Shown piece after piece: positions 37,614 to 46,146 of a stretch of 64,000 nt of DNA (position 1 is the first letter of the stretch; the number at the start of each line of letters is the position of its first letter). This stretch comes from Bacillus sp. SM2101 (lineage in GTDB: Bacteria; Bacillota; Bacilli; Bacillales; SM2101): NCBI RefSeq assembly GCF_018588585.1, contig NZ_JAEUFG010000002.1:138838-202837 (forward strand), read 5' to 3'. A program made the translations under genes and the position numbers. Under the pieces are notes generated by a model. The model was given only the letters and a program-made list of their open reading frames with translations. It was not told the DNA's origin and made no database searches.

Positions 37614-37949
37614 TCAAAGCCTGCTATAATGCTGATGAAGTCGCTCAATACATTCCTCCCAAGCTGGAATGCTATCATTTTCCCAATTCACCTTTTCTAA
37701 TTCGTCTGCAATTTTCCTTGAGGTTTTCATGGCTTTTAGATGACTTCCTGCATTTCTATAGTTTTTCATAGCACCTTCGTTTTCCCAAACAGTTAATGTC
37801 CAAAAAGTATCCCATCCTTCTTGATGCAATGAAGAATGCAGCAACCCATTAGCTTTTTTTACTTGTCTTGTTGATTTATATGTATGAAAAAAGAAGATAG
37901 GTAACATTCTTTTACCCCTCAGATGAAGTCTAGTGACAGAAATAAACAC
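37614..37949 (-). CDS. Dimeric alpha-beta barrel (ABM/DUF3291-like) protein
   Basis: A 111-residue protein with the ferredoxin-like monooxygenase fold: FISVTRLHLRG, GWDTFWTLTVWENEGAMKNY and a final ENDSIPAWEECIERLHQHY. The FWTLTVWE block followed by an R-N-A-G-S-H helix is typical of this family. Function unknown; possible roles are heme or small-molecule oxidation. Starts at GTG 37949 with GAGGTGG upstream. A degenerate end of the MITE-like repeat (TCATTGCGAAAATAACCTTA at 37501-37520) lies about 95 bp after its stop. Confidence 0.68.
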   Translation of the reverse strand: MFISVTRLHLRGKRMLPIFFFHTYKSTRQVKKANGLLHSSLHQEGWDTFWTLTVWENEGAMKNYRNAGSHLKAMKTSRKIADELEKVNWENDSIPAWEECIERLHQHYSRL

Positions 37950-38064
37950 TTTTCCACCTCTCGAGTATGTATTTTCCTATTTTTCTTTATTTTCTCATAT
38001 TTGTTTTAAAATCTCTACTATAACTAACACCGTCTACTTTTTTAGGATAGGATTTCTGACAGCT

Positions 38065-38547
38065 CTAAACACGAATTTTTTCTAAAAACAGATTTATATC
38101 GCTTTCTTCAATATTTTCTAGTTGGTCCAAAAAAGTATCAATGACTGCATTTAACTGATCATTGTCAGCATTTAACATAGTCGTTAAACGGAGAATTCTA
38201 ACCTGCTTCGCTTTTTCCTTTTGAAGCTCAATTAATTTCTCCTTCAAAATTATAGAATCCTCTTCCTTAGTTGCTTTATTCACCTCAAGCATTTCCACGT
38301 CAATTTTCGTTATTGGATCAAGAGGTTTTGCAAACTTTTTCTCATTGACTAATACATCAGCAGGAACTGCAAAATAGTCACATAAACTTTTTAACCTTTC
38401 ATTTGGTATAGGTCTACGTAGTTTAATCCAGTCAGAAAATTGTTGAGGTGTAATATTTAATAGCTTTCCTATTTGAGTGTAGGATTGCTCGTTACGAACA
38501 ACTAAGTATTCTAATACGGTTTTTGAGTTTAATAGCCTCTGATACAC
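38065..38547 (-). CDS. XRE-type helix-turn-helix regulator
   Basis: A 160-residue protein. The HTH is YTQIGKLLNITPQQFSDWIK (residues about 22-41 in this frame), followed by RRPIPNERLKSLCDYFAV typical of XRE domains. The C-terminal half (KATKEEDSIILKEKLIELQK onward) is helical and would dimerise or bind a partner. I start at GTG 38547, seven nt after AGGTG; a GTG three codons upstream overlaps that site. Divergently transcribed from a GIY-YIG gene, with palindromic sites between them, which suggests it represses that gene and itself. Confidence 0.85.
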   Translation of the reverse strand: MYQRLLNSKTVLEYLVVRNEQSYTQIGKLLNITPQQFSDWIKLRRPIPNERLKSLCDYFAVPADVLVNEKKFAKPLDPITKIDVEMLEVNKATKEEDSIILKEKLIELQKEKAKQVRILRLTTMLNADNDQLNAVIDTFLDQLENIEESDINLFLEKIRV

Positions 38548-38574
38548 ATGATTCACCTCATCTTAATTTTTTTT

Positions 38575-38586
38575 CGATTGTAATCG
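38575..38586. promoter_or_regulatory. 12-bp palindrome near the HTH gene start
   Basis: CGATT-GT-AATCG is perfectly symmetric and lies 28 bp upstream of the HTH gene start, a candidate autoregulatory site. It differs in sequence from the GACATA pair, so it may be unrelated. Confidence 0.35.
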
Positions 38587-38643
38587 TAAAAGATTTTAAA
38601 GTCAACTTCAAGTAATTTTTACAATTTTTTTATACATTTATAT

Positions 38644-38687
38644 TTGACATATTTTATGTCTATGTTATGATTGACATAAATTACGTC
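38644..38687 (+). promoter_or_regulatory. Promoter with twin GACATA-N3-TATGTC operators
   Basis: GACATATTTTATGTC (38646-38660) is a perfect 6-3-6 palindrome; GACATAAATTACGTC (38673-38687) repeats it with one mismatch, 27 bp apart. TTGACA at 38644-38649 overlaps the first site and TATGAT at 38666-38671 follows after 16 bp, a good sigma-A promoter pointing to the GIY-YIG gene. The second site starts at the end of the minus-10 box. The divergent HTH protein is the obvious ligand (inference). Confidence 0.7.
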
Positions 38688-38785
38688 ACTTTAAACTAAA
38701 GTTTATATGAGCAAGTACCTTTTCTTCTTGCTTACTTAGCTGGTCATTAGCAAAACTATAACCTTATACTAAAGGAGGTCTTCAT

Positions 38786-39148
38786 ATGGACAAACAGCAA
38801 TTGAAAAGAGATTATAAACAAACCCATACTTTGATGGGTGTATACACGATAACGAACCTTGTAAACAGCAAAATGTATGTTGGAAGCAGTATGGATTTAG
38901 CTAAGATCATTAACCGCCATCAATTTGAACTAAAGTTTAAAACTCATTTCAATAAGGATTTACAAAAAGAATGGGATTTATATGGTAAAGACAACTTTTC
39001 TTTTCAAATATTGGAGAAAATAAAGCCTGAAGAGGAAATTGTATTGGACTACAATGATTTAAATAAATACACTAACAGGATTAGAGACTTAGAAGAGAAA
39101 TGGCATGAAGCATTACGAGCTGATGATAAGTATGTTGTTAAGATTTAA
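38786..39148 (+). CDS. GIY-YIG nuclease-domain protein
   Basis: A 120-residue protein with the GIY-YIG core: GVYTITNLVNSKMYVGSS (GVY at 18-20, YVG at 31-33), the conserved Arg44 in KIINRHQFEL, and a C-terminal helix LEEKWHEAL providing the expected Glu (103 or 104). All catalytic positions appear present. It has no extra DNA-binding domain, so it resembles free-standing GIY-YIG proteins of phage, plasmid or mobile-intron origin. ATG 38786 follows AAAGGAGG. Expressed from a promoter with twin operators and facing an HTH regulator gene. Confidence 0.85.
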   Translation: MDKQQLKRDYKQTHTLMGVYTITNLVNSKMYVGSSMDLAKIINRHQFELKFKTHFNKDLQKEWDLYGKDNFSFQILEKIKPEEEIVLDYNDLNKYTNRIRDLEEKWHEALRADDKYVVKI

Positions 39149-39314
39149 CCACAGACTTTTCAGATCAAGATAACTTCTTGGCTATACTAATTTGTGCACA
39201 AATCGTATTCATGGCTAATCAATGAGATAACTAACGCAATGGAACCCTTTCTTCAGCCAGTACTCTTTTCATAAAAAATGCCACTAATTAGTCTCATGTC
39301 TTATCTAAAATAAA

Positions 39315-39341
39315 GTGGTGTCTCACGAATTGAGACACCAC
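39315..39341. terminator. Bidirectional terminator
   Basis: GTGGTGTCTCA and TGAGACACCAC form a perfect 11-bp stem with a 5-nt loop between convergent stops at 39148 and 39365. Confidence 0.85.
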
Positions 39342-39364
39342 ACTTCATCTTTTGTTGGCAAATA

Positions 39365-40030
39365 TTAATGTCCGGAGTTAAACTGATCAGGAAATTGTTT
39401 AATAATCCCTTTAGCAAGCACATCTGCAAGCATAATGATATGTTTTTCTCCTGCATCAAAAGCAGCTATATCAGCGTCCCAATCCTTTTTTAATCTTGAG
39501 ACAACCTCGTCGGCTGTTAATTTCAAATGTTCATACAGAGATTCTTTTAATTCTTCCTCTTTCCAGTTCGGATTTGCTTTACTTAGAAAAACTGCTAAAT
39601 CATCAGCATTTCTATACCATTCTTTAGTGGATTTTTCCAATGCCTCTTTATCTTCTCTCTTTGCAGCATCAATAATTTCTCCTGCTATTTCAATATGTTC
39701 AGTAAGTAATTTTGTTAACTGTTCACCAGCATCTTCTCCGTAATATGGTTTTATAGCATTACCAATGTCGGCTTGATTTTGAAGCAATCTAGTAAGTACT
39801 GTTTCTTTGTCTTCTAATTCAGCAATAGCACTAATGATATAATTTCTCGTCCAGACAGTATGGTCTATCCAAAGTTTACGTAGGTCAAATTTAAAATTTA
39901 CTACCGATTTGGTGTAACAATCCGTATGAGCCTTATGTTTACTGTTCGCGTTTGTACTTACAGGTCCAGCTAGTAGAGCAAATAACACAAGAACTGCAAC
40001 CATTGCGTTAATTTTGTTACGTCTCATCAT
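39365..40030 (-). CDS. Secreted all-helical protein of unknown function
   Basis: A 221-residue precursor with a signal peptide (NKINAMVAVLVLFALLAGPV then STNANS). The mature part is predicted helical throughout: DLRKLWIDHTVWTRNYIISA, LLQNQADIGNAIKPYYGEDA, LTEHIEIAGEIIDAAKREDK, WYRNADDLAVFLSKANPNWK. The repeated Trp, Asp and His-rich helices recall four-helix-bundle proteins, but I do not recognise a named function. ATG 40030 is 11 nt after AAGGAG; an ATG follows at once as the next codon. Nested MITE-like elements lie upstream. Confidence 0.7.
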   Translation of the reverse strand: MMRRNKINAMVAVLVLFALLAGPVSTNANSKHKAHTDCYTKSVVNFKFDLRKLWIDHTVWTRNYIISAIAELEDKETVLTRLLQNQADIGNAIKPYYGEDAGEQLTKLLTEHIEIAGEIIDAAKREDKEALEKSTKEWYRNADDLAVFLSKANPNWKEEELKESLYEHLKLTADEVVSRLKKDWDADIAAFDAGEKHIIMLADVLAKGIIKQFPDQFNSGH

Positions 40031-40142
40031 TAGTCGATTCACTCCTTCTGTATTATTGAAGTTACTTTCTTATTTATTTTGGTTGATTTTATTTTTTTAA
40101 TTCAAAAAATCACACTATTTTCATGTGGGCTGTTATTTTACA

Positions 40143-40476
40143 GAGTTTTTTTCGTAAGCTTTGTTACTATTTTTACTTAAGGCTCTTTTCGTAAACTTTG
40201 TTGCTATTTTTATTAAAAATAGACAATTTGACGAGTTTTAGGAGTGCTCAATAATTGTTTAAGTAGAAAAGCTGCTACGAACGCGATATGTTTACGTGCT
40301 TATAACTTTGAACGAAAAGCAACAATCAATGCGAAAACAGCCTTACTAAAAGGGGGAAATACGATGAGATTAATGAGAACTCAATATATTTAATAGTAGA
40401 AAAGGTGCCGCGAACGCTAAGTGTATACGTGCTCATATCTATGAACTAGAAGCACCAATCCATGCTAATACAATCT
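40143..40476. repeat. Nested pair of MITE-like elements (outer copy split by an inner copy)
   Basis: The inner element 40178-40345 is complete: AAGGCTCTTTTCGTAAACTT then TGTTGC at one end and GAACGAAAAGCAACAATCAA then TGCGAAAACAGCCTT at the other. Just before it, 40143-40175 is another left end (TTTTTTTCGTAAGCTTTGTT), and after it 40365-40476 continues a second copy with GAGAACTCAATATATTTAAT, AAAAGGTGCCGCGAACGCTA and an eroded end ATGCTAATACAATCT. This is what insertion of one copy into another would leave. Confidence 0.8.
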
Positions 40477-40529
40477 ATCCATGAAATCACCTTTCTAATT
40501 AAATAGAGCAACAAATTTTTCAAAAAAAG

Positions 40530-40559
40530 AAAACGCTTAGACATTACGCTAAACGTTTT
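40530..40559 (-). terminator. Terminator of the histidine phosphatase gene
   Basis: On the minus strand AAAACGTTTAG and CTAAGCGTTTT form an 11-bp stem (one mismatch) with an 8-nt loop, followed by CTTTTTTTG. Confidence 0.85.
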
Positions 40560-40622
40560 AAAAATATTCCTAGCACAAACTTATGTAGTTGGATATTCGC
40601 ATATTTCAGATGTAAAAATTGT

Positions 40623-41219
40623 TCAGTAATGAACTATGTTTTCTTGGTCGTTATACTGAGAAAGGTGTGAAACAACATTGTAATTTTCTATGCTCCATTT
40701 GCCATCAAAATGTAAGTGACTCATACATGTATTTCTTAAAACCGTTTTTGTTCCAATCTTGCCATTAGACAATGTAGCTAAAATGGCATTGATGACTGCA
40801 CCATGAGAAACAAGTAATATTTTTTGATTCGTAAACCTTTCATGTAATTCATAAAGTCCTTCCATAGAGCGTTTTTGTAAATCGGTCCATGCTTCTTGAT
40901 CTCTATATTTTTGATCTGGAAATTTAGTATTTCTTTCTTCAACAGTCATCCCTTCTGCATCTCCGTAATGCCTTTCCATAAACTTTTTCACTTCAATAAG
41001 TGGAATGTTGTGGTTGTTATTTATTATTTGTGCTGTTTGTTTTGCTCTTTGTAATGGGCTTGTAGCCAGTATGTCCCACTGGGAGTTTTTCAAAAACTCA
41101 CTACACTGGTGAGCTTGTAAAATACCATTACTATTTAGTGGTGTTTCTTTTGTCCCTTGAAGTATGCCTTCTTTGTTCCAATCGGTTTCTCCATGTCTTA
41201 TTAAACATATTGAAGTCAT
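40623..41219 (-). CDS. Histidine phosphatase (phosphoglycerate mutase-like)
   Basis: A 198-residue protein with the branch-1 signature CLIRHGETDWN (phospho-accepting His9), ATSPLQRAKQTAQII (second Arg), MERHYGDAEGMTVEE (the E-x-x-G-x-x-E region) and LLVSHGAVINAI (second His). Such enzymes in bacilli are broad phosphatases (YhfR, PhoE type) rather than glycolytic mutases. Cytoplasmic. ATG 41219 has TAGGAG upstream. Confidence 0.88.
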   Translation of the reverse strand: MTSICLIRHGETDWNKEGILQGTKETPLNSNGILQAHQCSEFLKNSQWDILATSPLQRAKQTAQIINNNHNIPLIEVKKFMERHYGDAEGMTVEERNTKFPDQKYRDQEAWTDLQKRSMEGLYELHERFTNQKILLVSHGAVINAILATLSNGKIGTKTVLRNTCMSHLHFDGKWSIENYNVVSHLSQYNDQENIVHY

Positions 41220-41280
41220 TTGTTAGCTCCTATTCTGAACAGCATTGTCATGTTCAATAACCCTTTCTCTAAATGAAAGA

Positions 41281-41307
41281 CTCCCTTTACAATACGAGTA
41301 AAGGGAG
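41281..41307 (-). terminator. Terminator of htpG
   Basis: CTCCCTTTAC and GTAAAGGGAG form a perfect 10-bp stem with a 7-nt loop, 11 bp after the htpG stop, with T-rich sequence following on the minus strand. Confidence 0.88.
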
Positions 41308-41317
41308 CAAGCATTTG

Positions 41318-43198
41318 TTATACCATGATTTTACACATATCATTCGTAAACTCTACAGGATCATTGATCGGCAACCCTTCAATTAGAAGCGCTTGGTTAT
41401 ACAACAGGTTTGTGTATAAGTCTACTTTTTCCTTATCTGTTTCAAAAGCACTCTTTAATGATTGGAACACATCATGGTTAATATTAATCTCTAACACTTT
41501 ATCAGCTTTAATATTTTGGTTATCAGGCATTGCATTAAGGACTTTTTCCATTTCTATACTTACTTCACCATCAGTTGATAAGCATACAGGGTGCGTCTTT
41601 AATCGTTTTGATACTCTAACATCCTTCACTTTGCTTGATAATATATTTTTCATATATTCGAAGAGGTCTTTATTGCTTTCCTCCTCTTTATTATCCTCGT
41701 TTTGCTTGTCATCAGAATCAATTCCTAAGTCACCACTTGAAATAGACTTAAATTCCTTTTCTTTGTAATTCATTAACATTCTAATAGCAAACTCATCTAT
41801 ATCATCAGTGAAATATAAAATTTCATAACCTTTATCTAGTACCATCTCTGTCTGTGGTAGTTTTTCAATTCTATCGTGTGTTTCTCCAGCAGCATAATAA
41901 ATATATTTCTGATCTTCTGGCATTCTTGACACATACTCATCTAGTGTTACCATCTTCTTCTCTTTTGAAGAATAGAACATGATAAGGTCCTGCAATTCTT
42001 CCTTATGTGTGCCGTACTCACTATACACACCATATTTTAATTGTCTACCAAAAGATTGATAAAACTCTTCATATTTTTCTCGGTCGTCCTTTAGTAAACT
42101 TAATAATTGGCTTTTTATTTTTTTCTTGATATTTTTTGCAATAAGCTTTAGTTGACGATCATGCTGTAAAATCTCTCTAGAAATATTTAAAGATAGATCT
42201 TCAGAGTCGACCATCCCTTTTACAAAACTAAAATGATCAGGCAGCAAATCTGAGCATTTTTCCATAATTAAAACACCATTAGAATACAGCTCTAAGCCCT
42301 TTTCAAATTCTTTTGTATAATAGTCATATGGTGTTTGTTGTGGGATGAATAAAATCGAATTATATCTAACCGCACCATCAACACTAATATGTATATGTTT
42401 TAGCGGCTTATCAAAGCCGTAATGTTTTTCAGCATAAAAATTCTCGTAATCTTCGTCTGTTAGCTCACTTTTATTCTTTCTCCAAATCGGAACCATACTG
42501 TTAAGCGTTTGTTCTTCTTGTACATCTTCAAATTCGTCTTCGCTACCTTCTTTAGGTCTTTGTTCCGTAACGTCCATCTTTATTGGGTAACGGATGAAAT
42601 CGGAGTATTTTTTAATAATAGATTTTAATCGAAACTCTTCTAAGTATTCATCATACGTTTCATCTTCTGTATTCTCTTTGATTGTTAAAATAATATCTGT
42701 TCCTACTTCATCTTTTTCGTAAGGCTCAATCGTATATCCATCTGCCCCATGAGATTCCCATTTGTGTGCTTCTTCACTACCTAATGGCTTCGTAATAACA
42801 GTGACAACGTCAGCTACCATAAATGCTGAATAAAACCCTACACCAAATTGACCTATAATATCATGGCCATCTTTAACTTCAGTTTCTTTTTTAAACGCTA
42901 ACGTACCGCTCTTCGCAATAACCCCTAGGTTATTTTCTAGCTCCTCTTTCGTCATACCAATACCAGTATCAGAAAGCTTCAATATTCTATTTTCTTTATC
43001 AATGACTACCTTCATATAGTAATTATCTTTTTCAAAAGTAATCGTATCATCTGATAATGCTTTATAATAAATTTTGTCAATCGCATCACTCGCATTGGAA
43101 ATTAATTCTCTTAAAAAGATTTCCTTTTGTGAATAGATGGAGTTAATCATCATCTCTAATAACCTTTTCGATTCTGCTTCAAACTGCTTTACAGTCAT
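41318..43198 (-). CDS. htpG: Chaperone protein HtpG (Hsp90)
   Basis: A 626-residue Hsp90. The N-terminal ATPase has [28 protein letters not shown] and [11 protein letters not shown]; the middle domain has [13 protein letters not shown]; the C-terminal dimerisation domain ends in [11 protein letters not shown] without the eukaryotic EEVD tail, as expected for bacteria. Length and domain order are normal. ATG 43198 follows AAGGAGAGG. A perfect CIRCE element 69 bp upstream points to HrcA control. B. subtilis htpG is not HrcA-controlled, so regulation here differs from that model. Confidence 0.97.
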   Translation of the reverse strand: MTVKQFEAESKRLLEMMINSIYSQKEIFLRELISNASDAIDKIYYKALSDDTITFEKDNYYMKVVIDKENRILKLSDTGIGMTKEELENNLGVIAKSGTLAFKKETEVKDGHDIIGQFGVGFYSAFMVADVVTVITKPLGSEEAHKWESHGADGYTIEPYEKDEVGTDIILTIKENTEDETYDEYLEEFRLKSIIKKYSDFIRYPIKMDVTEQRPKEGSEDEFEDVQEEQTLNSMVPIWRKNKSELTDEDYENFYAEKHYGFDKPLKHIHISVDGAVRYNSILFIPQQTPYDYYTKEFEKGLELYSNGVLIMEKCSDLLPDHFSFVKGMVDSEDLSLNISREILQHDRQLKLIAKNIKKKIKSQLLSLLKDDREKYEEFYQSFGRQLKYGVYSEYGTHKEELQDLIMFYSSKEKKMVTLDEYVSRMPEDQKYIYYAAGETHDRIEKLPQTEMVLDKGYEILYFTDDIDEFAIRMLMNYKEKEFKSISSGDLGIDSDDKQNEDNKEEESNKDLFEYMKNILSSKVKDVRVSKRLKTHPVCLSTDGEVSIEMEKVLNAMPDNQNIKADKVLEININHDVFQSLKSAFETDKEKVDLYTNLLYNQALLIEGLPINDPVEFTNDMCKIMV

Positions 43199-43266
43199 AT
43201 AAACCTCTCCTTTCAGTACAATCCTACTTTAATTTTTAATATATGTAAAACATACTGTTCATACAT

Positions 43267-43293
43267 TTAGCACTCAAACTAATTGAGTGCTAA
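43267..43293 (-). promoter_or_regulatory. CIRCE element (HrcA operator) of htpG
   Basis: TTAGCACTC-N9-GAGTGCTAA, an exact match to the CIRCE consensus. A TTGACA (minus strand, 43332 to 43327) lies upstream, placing CIRCE near the expected transcription start. Confidence 0.95.
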
Positions 43294-43367
43294 CCCATTA
43301 ATTAAATAACATACTAGACCGTACTATGTCAACATTTAGTGCAAATATAAGAAATCGCCGTTTTATT

Positions 43368-43478
43368 GGGTCAAATTCAGATGTTTATCGGTCAAATTAT
43401 GCGGTTATCGGGTCAAATATTGATTTTATTGGGTCAATTTGAACTTTTTTCGGGTCAATATCAAGCTTTTATCGGTCT
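43368..43478. repeat. 21-bp periodic array, locus 3 (GGGTCAA-type units)
   Basis: [CG]GGTCAA recurs at 43368, 43389, 43410, 43431 and 43452 with a partial CGGTCTT at 43473: exact 21-bp steps, although the sequence between anchors has drifted (T-rich). It fills the gap between the GNAT stop at 43487 and the htpG promoter. The anchor GGGTCAA is shared with locus 1. Confidence 0.9.
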
Positions 43479-43486
43479 TCCGACTT

Positions 43487-44047
43487 TTAGAACACCTTAG
43501 CGTATATACAAGTATCTCTCAACTCATTCGAATCAATAGCTACAGCCTCATTTTTCAAAATTCGTTCTAACGTATAATTTAAAAGCTCTGGAATTGCTCT
43601 ACTTTTTACATTTCTCGAATCACAGCGTATTTCAATTCTTCTCGCTTTCAATTCATCTTTAGCGAAATCAGTAATTCCTTGCACTGCTTCCGTCATATAA
43701 CCCTTACCAGTGAAACGTGAATCAACCCAGTATCCTATTTCAAACTTTGGAATAGACCAATCGATTCTATGTAATCCGGAGGAAGCAACAAGCTGTCCAG
43801 AATCTTTCAAGAAAACAAGGAGGCGTAAATCATCTCTTTTCAAAAAATTCACATGTGCTTCCCTAATATTAATTTCTGTTTGCTGTTGGGATTGTTCCTT
43901 TTGTGCGAATGGCAACCAAGGCTGTAATTCAGGTAACGAAGCAGTAACAGCTTGATATACAGCTTCCCCATCACCCGGTTTTGGCATTCGTATGAGCAAT
44001 CTTTCAGTAGTAAATTCCGTTGGAAAATCTAATAATATCGGATTCAC
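43487..44047 (-). CDS. GNAT-family N-acetyltransferase (RimJ/RimL type)
   Basis: A 186-residue protein opening with FTTERLLIRMPKPGDGEAVY. The core has FEIGYWVDSRFTGKGYMTEA (acetyl-CoA loop) and ARRIEIRCDSRNVKSRAIPE with a YTLERILKNEA end. In related enzymes the SRAIPE-x-LGF/YT-E block is the hallmark of the RimL-like Bacillus group. Acceptor unknown. The start is GTG 44047 downstream of AGGAGAGAGG. Its stop codon abuts the 21-bp array. Confidence 0.85.
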   Translation of the reverse strand: MNPILLDFPTEFTTERLLIRMPKPGDGEAVYQAVTASLPELQPWLPFAQKEQSQQQTEINIREAHVNFLKRDDLRLLVFLKDSGQLVASSGLHRIDWSIPKFEIGYWVDSRFTGKGYMTEAVQGITDFAKDELKARRIEIRCDSRNVKSRAIPELLNYTLERILKNEAVAIDSNELRDTCIYAKVF

Positions 44048-44284
44048 TTAACCTCTCTCCTAGTCATAGTTGTTTTCTATATTTTCGTTGTGACTAACCC
44101 TTGTTCCTTCTCAACCATCAATAAAATGTATTAACATGTCTACAGACTGTTAACTCTGCCATGATTCATTAAATATACTTGAAAAATAACTATAAAACTG
44201 TCTTCAATATTTGATAAGGAGCTTCTATAAACGTTATGATAAAAGAATCTCGATAAGCGCCTCTTAATAATCGGTCATATCAGC

Positions 44285-45286
44285 TCAATTGAGTAAAGCT
44301 AATAAACCTTCTCCACGTTTTATATATATTTGTAAATGGTCTTCTAGTAAATTTGGATCGCGATTTAGTATATTTATAGTTTTCTTAGTGAAATTCCAAT
44401 TTATACAACCTGATAACCATATTAATGACCTTAACCGCTCAAAGTCTTTATCATCTAGTATATCCGTTGCTCGATAGCCTTCTATAAAAGCTTCCGCTAC
44501 ATTAGATGACATCTTATGAGAATGTACTCCGTCAGTTCTTGAGTACCACTTCACGAGTCAAGCTAAACCTTCCACTCTATCTACATACCCAATTGATTCA
44601 AAATCAACGATGCCTTTTACACTTATTTGCTCATCCCAAAGTATATTTAACGGATTTAAATCCGACTGTACAATAAATTCATAATTCCCTACCGCTGATC
44701 TTTCAAAGTGATGTTCAATTAGCATGACATAATCTTCTATCATCTGTAGATGCTTTGCTGAAATATATGCTGTAGCAATATTTTCACGAATTTTGTTTAT
44801 AAAATTCCTATAACCATGCAAGTGTGATTTTTTTATTAACTCATCACTATAAAAGTCACTTGATACATCATGAATACGTCTTGCCACCCTTCCAAATTCA
44901 CCTGCAAGATATTCATTACAATGAGTGATATGTATACCTTCAATCCATTCAAACAAAATAAACAACAATAGGTTATTATCCCATTTGAGAGGTATAAATG
45001 GTTCATTTTTTGAAGTTTGTTTAACTCGCATAAATGGAATTTGATTATCAACAAGATAGTTACAAAAACGAATTTGCTCCAGCATAATAGTCTCATTCAA
45101 TAAACCAAAGGCATGATGAGGAGAACGACTTTTGTTAATAAACCTTGCAGAATATCTTTTTCCACCAACAACTATTTTATAATGAAGATCACTATGCCAA
45201 CTGTTATGATGTAGTTCTTTTTCAACAATTACTGTTTGTTTAGCTATCGTATAGTGCTTAAGAGCTTCATGAATTAATTTGTCCAA
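44285..45286 (-). pseudogene. APH-family phosphotransferase interrupted by an in-frame TGA
   Basis: From TTG 45286 (10 nt after AGGAGG) the frame reads a phosphotransferase fold: a kinase N-lobe (YKIVVGGKRYSARFINKS), LLLFILFEWIEGIHITHCNE and the catalytic YEFIVQSDLNPLNILWDEQ with KGIVDFESIGYVDRVEGLA, the Brenner motif and the DFE/DFD-like metal site. It then meets TGA at 44558-44560 and continues in the same frame (LVKWYSRTDGVHSHKMSS...) to a stop at 44285. One TGG-to-TGA change would explain it. If read through, the product is about 333 residues, a normal length. Unless TGA is suppressed, the downstream 90 residues are lost, so I call it a pseudogene. Confidence 0.75.
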
Positions 45287-45331
45287 ATATTTCTTATCCT
45301 CCTGCAATAGTATTGTGAGTTTACAATACTA

Positions 45332-45832
45332 TCAAACTCCTACTTTGCGACTTCTTCTTTCTAATAAAATGACATCACGCCACCTACCTTGCATTTTGCC
45401 AATATGCTTTTGTATACCAATTTCTCGAAAGCCCGCTTTTTTGTGTAATGCAAGACTCGAAGCGTTCTCAGGAAAGATTCCCGCTTGTAATGTCCAAATT
45501 CCTTCCTCTTCACTCGATTTAATGAGCATATCCATCAGTTTCGATCCAATCCCTCTTCCTTGGCTAGCACTACTTACATATACACTTATTTCTGCAACAC
45601 CATTATACACACATCTACTGGAAACTGGACTTAACGCAGCCCAACCTAAAACCTCGTCACCATCCCGTGCAATAAACCGACATTCTTTCAGATGATTACG
45701 ATCCCACTCCTCATACATTGGAGCTTCATCTTCGAATGTGGCATTGCCAGTATTTATACCCTCTTGATATATGCCCTTCACTTGTTCCCAATCTTTTGGA
45801 ACCATCTTGTCTAATATTATTTTTTTGGTCAT
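45332..45832 (-). CDS. GNAT acetyltransferase, phosphinothricin N-acetyltransferase-like
   Basis: A 166-residue protein with DWEQVKGIYQEGINTGNATF, the VAEISVYVSSASQGRGIGSK acetyl-CoA loop (Q-G-R-G-I-G) and FPENASSLALHKKAGFREIG with GRWRDVILLERR at the end. This pattern is that of the PAT/MddA/YwnH group, which acetylates phosphinothricin, methionine sulfoximine or related amino acids. Real substrate unknown. ATG 45832 follows GTAGGTGATT. Divergent from the downstream APH-like gene. Confidence 0.87.
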   Translation of the reverse strand: MTKKIILDKMVPKDWEQVKGIYQEGINTGNATFEDEAPMYEEWDRNHLKECRFIARDGDEVLGWAALSPVSSRCVYNGVAEISVYVSSASQGRGIGSKLMDMLIKSSEEEGIWTLQAGIFPENASSLALHKKAGFREIGIQKHIGKMQGRWRDVILLERRSRKVGV

Positions 45833-46146
45833 ATAATCACCTACCTAACATTACTATTCAATAATAATTTCTTAAATCCTGTTAGGATAAACAAGCAATC
45901 TGATGGATATTAATACTTGATTTTATCTTAACTAATTATCATACAAATATTAGCAGGAGAAATTGGCTCAATAATAGAAATACAAGCATGGGGTTATGTT
46001 CAACAAAGAGAAATCTCGTGGCTTTGTACATTCGAAACAAATAAAGCATACTGACTAAGTCCCTTTACTACTTCTCACTCAATGCATACTCGTTAAAAAT
46101 TAACATGCATTTTTGAACATCTCCAACTAACTTTTGAGGTGAGATC

